NCBI RefSeq assembly: GCF_030705605.1
Contig: NZ_JAPCKK010000014.1
Span: 248,001-312,000, forward strand
DNA: 64,000 nt
Direction of reading: 5' to 3'
From: Paenibacillus zeirhizosphaerae
GTDB taxonomy: Bacteria; Bacillota; Bacilli; Paenibacillales; Paenibacillaceae
Positions 59,411 through 64,000 of the stretch are shown here, piece after piece. How positions within the stretch are numbered: position 1 is the first letter of the stretch; every line of letters starts with the position of its first letter. Made by a program: the position numbers and the translations under genes. The notes beneath the pieces are model-generated. The model did no database searches, was not told the DNA's origin, and was given only the letters and a program-made list of their open reading frames with translations.

Positions 59411-60628
59411 TTACGCCCTATCCATTCGGACAGCGGCCGCAGTCAGCAGGCGGTAAGCCACCTCATACTTGGACATGACAGGAAGCTGCTCCACCAAGCC
59501 ATTGCGGTCGTAAATGTGAACCGCATTGGTGTCCGTACCGAAGCCGGCACCTGCGACGGTCACATCATTGGCTACCAACAGGTCACAGTTTTTACGTTCA
59601 AGTTTCTCACGGGCGTAACGGTCAAGCTGCTCCGTCTCCGCTGCGAACCCGATGAGAAACTGCTTCGTTTTGCGCTGCCCAAGCGATTCAAGAATATCCA
59701 CCGTTTTGACAAGCTCCAGTTGCAGCGTATCGCCCTGCTTCTTAAGCTTGGATGGAGCCTCCTCCTTCGGCCGGTAATCCGCCACAGCCGCCGCCATGAC
59801 CAGCATGCTGCAATCCTCCCAATGTCTCATGACCGCCTCATACATATCCTGCGCAGAACCTACCCGCTCTACAGCAATGCCTTCCGGGGGTGCAGCGCTC
59901 GTATTTCCCGCAATAATGCGGACATCGGCTCCCATTTGCTTGGCGGCCTTGGCGATGGCAAAGCCCATTTTGCCCGAGGAGTCATTCGTAATATAGCGGA
60001 CCGGATCAAGACGTTCTACCGTCCCGCCCGCCGTTACAATCACCTTGCTCCCCTGCAGCATTTGAGGCAATGGCGGCTTGTCCATCTCCGCGAAGTAACG
60101 TTCAACGATCTCAACGATCGTCTCCGGCTCTTCCAGCCGTCCTTTGCCAACATATCCACAAGCAAGCTGCCCCTGGCCGGGTTCAATCATCATGACGCCG
60201 CGGGACACCAGCGTCTGCATGTTGTCGATCACTGCGGGATGATCATACATATGCACATTCATTGCGGGAGCCACCATAATGGGAGCCGTTGTGGCCAACA
60301 AAGTGGTAGACAGCATATCGTCCGCCAGCCCGTGCGCCATTTTGGCGATCATATTCGCTGTAGCTGGTGCAATAAGAACAAGATCCGCAGAATCGGCCAA
60401 ATGGATATGGGATACCACCTCAGGCTGCCTCTCATCAAAGGTGTCCGTATAAACAGGATTGCGGGACAGCGTCTGCAGCGTGAGATCAGTAATAAACTTT
60501 TGGGCGGAGTTGGTCATGATGACATGTACGTCCGCTCCCTTTTGGGTCAGTTTACTAGTCAGCGCGGCTGCTTTATAAGCGGCAATCCCGCCCGTAACCC
60601 CCAGCAAGATTCTTTTTCCTTTCAACAT
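59411..60628 (-). CDS. coaBC: Bifunctional CoA biosynthesis protein CoaBC
   Basis: Joins cysteine to 4'-phosphopantothenate and decarboxylates the product. 405 residues: N-terminal flavin decarboxylase (CoaC) with GVTGGIAAYKAA, the active-site SHIHLADSADL, VAPAMNVHMY and the cysteine flap GQGQLACGYVGKGRL; C-terminal synthetase (CoaB) from about 185 (VIVTAGGTVERLDPVR, NDSSGKMG, FAAETE). AAGGGGAG precedes the ATG. A terminator-like hairpin lies only 18 bases upstream. Confidence 0.97.
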   Translation of the reverse strand: MLKGKRILLGVTGGIAAYKAAALTSKLTQKGADVHVIMTNSAQKFITDLTLQTLSRNPVYTDTFDERQPEVVSHIHLADSADLVLIAPATANMIAKMAHGLADDMLSTTLLATTAPIMVAPAMNVHMYDHPAVIDNMQTLVSRGVMMIEPGQGQLACGYVGKGRLEEPETIVEIVERYFAEMDKPPLPQMLQGSKVIVTAGGTVERLDPVRYITNDSSGKMGFAIAKAAKQMGADVRIIAGNTSAAPPEGIAVERVGSAQDMYEAVMRHWEDCSMLVMAAAVADYRPKEEAPSKLKKQGDTLQLELVKTVDILESLGQRKTKQFLIGFAAETEQLDRYAREKLERKNCDLLVANDVTVAGAGFGTDTNAVHIYDRNGLVEQLPVMSKYEVAYRLLTAAAVRMDRA

Positions 60629-60645
60629 GATCCACTCCCCTTGCA

Positions 60646-60671
60646 GAAAAAAATAACAACCTTGCGGTTGT
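60646..60671 (-). terminator. Intrinsic terminator between rpoZ and coaBC
   Basis: On the minus strand ACAACC-GCAA-GGTTGT, a tight tetraloop hairpin, is followed by TATTTTTTTC. It lies directly before the coaBC ribosome binding site, inside what is usually a continuous operon. Confidence 0.75.
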
Positions 60672-60774
60672 CAAAAAAAGAACGGCTGAAACGCCTATTT
60701 TTTTAGATTATAAAACTTATCATTTTCAGCGAAGCTGAACAATTCCATAATCGCAACTGTCGCCAAGTCAGAAA

Positions 60775-60975
60775 TCACTCTTCCGAACGCTCGACCTTCA
60801 ATAAATTATTGTAGATTTCCTCCAGGGCTACACCAACCTGCTTATGCGATTTCGGCTGTTTTAATTCAGTCTTCTCGCCTTCACGCAGCAGTCTGGCACG
60901 GCGTGAGGCCGCAACTACGAGCGAATATTTACTGTCAACTTTATTCATCATTTCATCAATGGAAGGATACAGCAT
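60775..60975 (-). CDS. rpoZ: RNA polymerase omega subunit
   Basis: 66-residue assembly subunit of RNA polymerase: [20 protein letters not shown] followed by [13 protein letters not shown], the helix contacting beta-prime, and the acidic tail. GAGGTG precedes the ATG. Between gmk and coaBC as expected. Confidence 0.96.
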   Translation of the reverse strand: MLYPSIDEMMNKVDSKYSLVVAASRRARLLREGEKTELKQPKSHKQVGVALEEIYNNLLKVERSEE

Positions 60976-61017
60976 GAACAGAACACCTCTTTACAATTTA
61001 TTGGGATATCCCTAGAA

Positions 61018-61587
61018 TCAGCGAACTTTACAATGTTCGGCAATGATGATCGATTCTATTCTTTTGCAGGCCAAATCAATCTCGTCATTCACAACAGCGT
61101 AATCATAATGCTGAAGCAAATTCATCTCATCGACTGCAACAGACATCCGGTGATCAATGGTCGCTTGAGTCTCCGTCCCGCGTCCGCGGATCCGATCCTT
61201 CAGCTCATCCAGCGAAGGAGGCAGCAGGAAGATAAAAATTCCTTCAGGGAATTTCTCCTTTACCTTAAGTGCTCCCTGAACTTCAATCTCCAGGAAAATG
61301 TCATTCCCCTGCTCGATCGTCTGCTCGACAAAATCCCGCGGAGTCCCGTAATAATTGCCTACGTATTCCGCATACTCGAGCAGTTCATCCTTCTCTATCA
61401 TATCGAGAAATTGCTCTTTTGTCTTGAAAAAATAATTCACCCCGTTTTCCTCACCCTGCCGGGGCTGGCGGGTCGTTGCCGAAACGGAGTAAGTCAGTTC
61501 CGGCAGACGCTTGCGGAGTGCGCTGCCTACTGTTCCTTTGCCGACACCCGAAGGTCCGGATAAAACGATTAATAATCCCTTAGCCAT
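61018..61587 (-). CDS. gmk: Guanylate kinase
   Basis: Phosphorylates GMP to GDP. 189 residues: P-loop [12 protein letters not shown] at residue 8, GMP-binding [30 protein letters not shown] and a lid with RIRGRGTET. The ATG at 61587 has GGAGTG 4-5 bases upstream and gives the normal N-terminus [11 protein letters not shown]; ATGs upstream are not supported. Follows remA by 13 bases. Confidence 0.97.
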   Translation of the reverse strand: MAKGLLIVLSGPSGVGKGTVGSALRKRLPELTYSVSATTRQPRQGEENGVNYFFKTKEQFLDMIEKDELLEYAEYVGNYYGTPRDFVEQTIEQGNDIFLEIEVQGALKVKEKFPEGIFIFLLPPSLDELKDRIRGRGTETQATIDHRMSVAVDEMNLLQHYDYAVVNDEIDLACKRIESIIIAEHCKVR

Positions 61588-61600
61588 ATTACACTCCATT

Positions 61601-61861
61601 TTATTCGTCATGATCATCATCTTTGGTGGATAGGCGGTGTGCCACTGTTTCCGGCTGCACCGCTGACAGGATCACATGATCGCTGTCCGTTATAATGACC
61701 GCCCGGGTACGGCGGCCATAAGTTGCATCAATCAGCATATGCCGGTCACGAGCTTCCTGAATGATCCGTTTGATCGGAGCGGATTCCGGACTGACGATGG
61801 AGATAATTCTATTGGCCGACACAATATTGCCGAAGCCGATGTTAATCAGTTTGATTGCCAT
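61601..61861 (-). CDS. remA: Extracellular matrix regulator RemA (DUF370)
   Basis: DNA-binding activator of biofilm matrix and osmoprotection genes in Bacillus, forming ring-like oligomers. 86 residues: [36 protein letters not shown] and [20 protein letters not shown], essentially the canonical sequence. The start at 61861 has GGAGG 11 bases upstream. Located yicC-remA-gmk as in Bacillus. Confidence 0.95.
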   Translation of the reverse strand: MAIKLINIGFGNIVSANRIISIVSPESAPIKRIIQEARDRHMLIDATYGRRTRAVIITDSDHVILSAVQPETVAHRLSTKDDDHDE

Positions 61862-61914
61862 ATTCAGGTACTTCCTCCTATACAAATGACTGTTGCCGCC
61901 AAGCCAGCGGGAAG

Positions 61915-62802
61915 CTATTCCATATTCGCAGCTTGTTCGCGAATTTTCTCCAGTTCCGCTTTCATTTCAACCACGCGGTTCACCAACTCAAGATGATTGG
62001 CTTTGGAGCCGATCGTATTCACTTCCCTATTCAGTTCTTGGATCAAAAAATCAAGTTTACGGCCGGCGGGCTCGTCCGACAGCAGGAGATTCCTGCATTG
62101 GCCTAAATGACTACGCAGCCGGATCAGTTCTTCATCGATATTGGACCGATCTGCGAACAGCGCTATCTCCATCCCCAGTCTATGCTCATCCGGCAATATA
62201 GCGCCGCCCTGCAGCTCCGCAAGCCTTTGCTTCAAGCGGTTCCTGTAATCGTCGACAACCGTGGGAGCCAGTGCCGCAAGCTCGCTGTGCAGCATTTCCA
62301 GCCGCTCAATCCGGCTATTGAGGTCAGCCGCCAGCACCTGGCCTTCCCGGCTTCTCATATCAAGCATCCCGGCGACGGCCTCTCCCAGACCGCGCAGAAG
62401 AAGCTGCTCCCATTCCGCGTCTTCGACTTCGACAGTACCGTCCCGGTCGACCCACACATTCGGAAGAGCGAGCAGCTCGCTGATTCCAATCTTCCCATCA
62501 AGGCCATATTTGGAAGCGAGCTGCTCGGCGGTCTCCAGGTAGGTCTGCACTACCGATTCGTTTAATTGTACGTATGAGTCCTGTTCCTCATCCCGTTCTC
62601 TTTGTATGAAGACATCCACGCGGCCTCTCTTCACCCGCCGCTGTACCTCTCTTCTCAAACCGTCTTCAAAACGGGTCCATTCACGCGGAATCCGCATCAT
62701 CACCTCGCAATACCGGTGATTTACGGATTTCACCTCAAAGCGCACTTTATAGCCCCCGTGATGGAGGACGGCTTGACCGTATCCGGTCATACTTAATGAC
62801 AT
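61915..62802 (-). CDS. yicC: YicC/YloC-family endoribonuclease
   Basis: RNA-degrading enzyme affecting small-RNA and mRNA turnover. 295 residues, highly helical, with the terminal motifs SMTGYGQA at the N-terminus and, near the end, [22 protein letters not shown] (Glu/Asn-rich active region). The start is uncertain: ATG 62802 gives the family N-terminus, but no strong ribosome binding site is visible; ATGs at 62817 and 62808 are alternatives. First gene of the remA-gmk-rpoZ run. Confidence 0.93.
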   Translation of the reverse strand: MSLSMTGYGQAVLHHGGYKVRFEVKSVNHRYCEVMMRIPREWTRFEDGLRREVQRRVKRGRVDVFIQRERDEEQDSYVQLNESVVQTYLETAEQLASKYGLDGKIGISELLALPNVWVDRDGTVEVEDAEWEQLLLRGLGEAVAGMLDMRSREGQVLAADLNSRIERLEMLHSELAALAPTVVDDYRNRLKQRLAELQGGAILPDEHRLGMEIALFADRSNIDEELIRLRSHLGQCRNLLLSDEPAGRKLDFLIQELNREVNTIGSKANHLELVNRVVEMKAELEKIREQAANME

Positions 62803-62834
62803 CGGCATCACATCCATTACACTATTTTAATGGA

Positions 62835-64000
62835 TTATTGTGACCGAAACAAGGGGGACGGACGCTGTCCCGATTTTTGCCAAACATAGGAAGTCAGCTC
62901 GACGCTCATTTCGTAGAGCATAAACGGCGTCATCAAATAAATTCCGTTAAAATGCTCCATCGCCGCATCCACCAGCTCCTTGGCGATCGTGACGCCCATC
63001 GCCCGTCCTTCCGGTCCCTGAAGTCCCGCCATTCGCGCACGTACCGCATCGGAAAGCTGAATTCCAGGCACCTCGTTATGAAGATATTCCGCATTACGAC
63101 CGCTTGCCAGCGGCATGATACCAATAAAGATCGGCACCTCCAGATGGGCGGTCTGCCGTTTGATCTCTGCAATCAGTTCAGGGTCGTAAACCGGCTGAGT
63201 CATAATGTAGTCGGCACCTGATGCAATTTTTTTCTCTAGCCTCTCCACGGCCTTATTTAAATGCTTGACGTTCGGGTTAAAGGCTGCGCCTACTATAAAT
63301 TTTGCCTTTTGCTTCAGCGGCTTGCCCGAGAAGGCAATCCCGTCGTTCAGTTGCTTGATCATACGGATGATTTCAAATGAAGTCATATCATATACTGAAC
63401 TGGAACCTGGCAGGTCCCCGAACCGGGCCGGGTCTCCCGTTACCGCAAGCACATGATCGATGCCCAGGGCATCAAAACCCATCAAATGCGACTGGGTTCC
63501 GATGGAGTTCCTGTCACGGCAAGCAATATGGATGAGCGGGCGCATTCCCACTTCACTACGGACCAGATAACCCAGGGCCATGTTGCTCATGCGTGTCACA
63601 GCCAGCGAGTTATCAGCCAGTGTCAAGGCGTCTGCCCCCGCCGCCTTCAGGGCGCGCGAGCCCTCTATAAATTTCGTAATGTCAAGATCACGCGGCGGAT
63701 CAAGCTCCACGATGACCGTGTGCCGCTGCTTCACGAGATCAACAAGCGTCGGTTCCTGCGGGGAACCGCCCCCCACGATGTCTTGCTGCTCATGATCGTT
63801 CACCAGTACTGTTGGTCGGACCCTGCCGACCTCGGGCGCTTCAGGCAACGCAGCCGGAGCATATCCCTGTAGTGCAGTCGCAATAGCAGCAATATGTCCA
63901 GGGGTGGTGCCACAGCATCCCCCGATCAGGCGCGCTCCCCGGTCCGCAAAGGCAATCGCACACTCCGCCATATACTCCGGACCCGCTCCGTACACATACC
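62835..64000 (-). CDS. yitJ: Homocysteine S-methyltransferase/methylene-THF reductase fusion, C-terminal part
   Basis: Partial: the N-terminus lies beyond the window end. The visible 388 residues hold the end of a homocysteine methyltransferase barrel with the zinc motif IGGCCGTTPGHI, a linker near 60-80, and a complete methylenetetrahydrofolate reductase domain (VIVELDPPRD, ALTLADNSLA, HIACRDRNSIG, LAVTGDPARFGD, YIMTQPVYDP, FIGIMPLASGRN). This is the YitJ arrangement, making 5-methyl-THF and methionine. Any SAM riboswitch would be outside the window. Confidence 0.93.
   Translation of the reverse strand, partial: YVYGAGPEYMAECAIAFADRGARLIGGCCGTTPGHIAAIATALQGYAPAALPEAPEVGRVRPTVLVNDHEQQDIVGGGSPQEPTLVDLVKQRHTVIVELDPPRDLDITKFIEGSRALKAAGADALTLADNSLAVTRMSNMALGYLVRSEVGMRPLIHIACRDRNSIGTQSHLMGFDALGIDHVLAVTGDPARFGDLPGSSSVYDMTSFEIIRMIKQLNDGIAFSGKPLKQKAKFIVGAAFNPNVKHLNKAVERLEKKIASGADYIMTQPVYDPELIAEIKRQTAHLEVPIFIGIMPLASGRNAEYLHNEVPGIQLSDAVRARMAGLQGPEGRAMGVTIAKELVDAAMEHFNGIYLMTPFMLYEMSVELTSYVWQKSGQRPSPLFRSQ

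Noticed and set aside
59351..60706. 451-codon open frame on the plus strand
   Set aside because: Antisense to coaBC and the start of priA; no ribosome binding site and no recognisable domain.

Overview
The window looks like chromosome of a spore-forming, facultatively anaerobic Paenibacillus-type member of the Bacillales. The evidence is moderate GC content, strong AGGAGG-type ribosome binding sites, the sporulation genes spoVM and spoVIF, an Fnr with a C-terminal cysteine cluster, and the conserved gmk-rpoZ-coaBC-priA-def-fmt-rsmB-rlmN-prpC-prkC-rsgA-rpe order read on the minus strand. No rRNA, tRNA, insertion sequence, prophage or CRISPR array was found.

Region 1 (1-1.7 kb): end of a sugar ABC transporter operon (lipoprotein plus first permease, cut by the window edge).

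Region 2 (1.7-14 kb): an anaerobic block with pflB-pflA, adhE, fnr, nirB-nirD-nirC and an HxlR regulator. Five 16-bp Fnr-type dyads lie in its promoters. At pflB, adhE and nirB the dyad centre falls about 41.5 bp upstream of the start predicted from the -10 box, so one local regulator plausibly controls mixed-acid fermentation and nitrite reduction together. An AT-rich islet with two small unknown genes sits between fnr and nirC. The adhE leader carries a duplicated 5' segment with its own tiny reading frame.

Region 3 (14-21.5 kb): a sugar-catabolic cluster (ThuA domain, two sugar-phosphate isomerase-like proteins, three Gfo/Idh/MocA oxidoreductases) with a divergent AraC regulator.

Region 4 (21.5-42 kb): mostly single-gene units. 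These include a TerC/YjbE manganese exporter under a clear yybP-ykoY riboswitch, a VTT membrane protein, fused MsrA-MsrB, Amj lipid II flippase, a YitT protein behind a long leader with two small basic reading frames, an EamA transporter, an SAH/MTA deaminase next to a MerR-methyltransferase fusion, an SDR with a divergent MmyB-type regulator, a Y-family polymerase with two LexA boxes, MntH with an MntR-like box, a DinB-fold protein, two LysR regulators, an NAD(P)-binding reductase, and a YfcC transporter coupled to an M20 amidohydrolase.

Region 5 (42-64 kb): housekeeping block: spoVIF (sigma-K-like promoter inside recG), recG, degV, fakA, divergent rpmB, spoVM, a 40-codon membrane ORF coupled to rpe, rsgA, prkC, prpC, rlmN, rsmB, fmt, def, priA, coaBC, rpoZ, gmk, remA, yicC and the end of a YitJ-type homocysteine methyltransferase/methylene-THF reductase.

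Manganese control appears twice (riboswitch-driven export, MntR-type import). The best candidates for undescribed biology are the MerR-methyltransferase/deaminase pair with shared dyads, the YitT leader with its two small ORFs, the duplicated adhE leader and the small membrane ORF after rpe.
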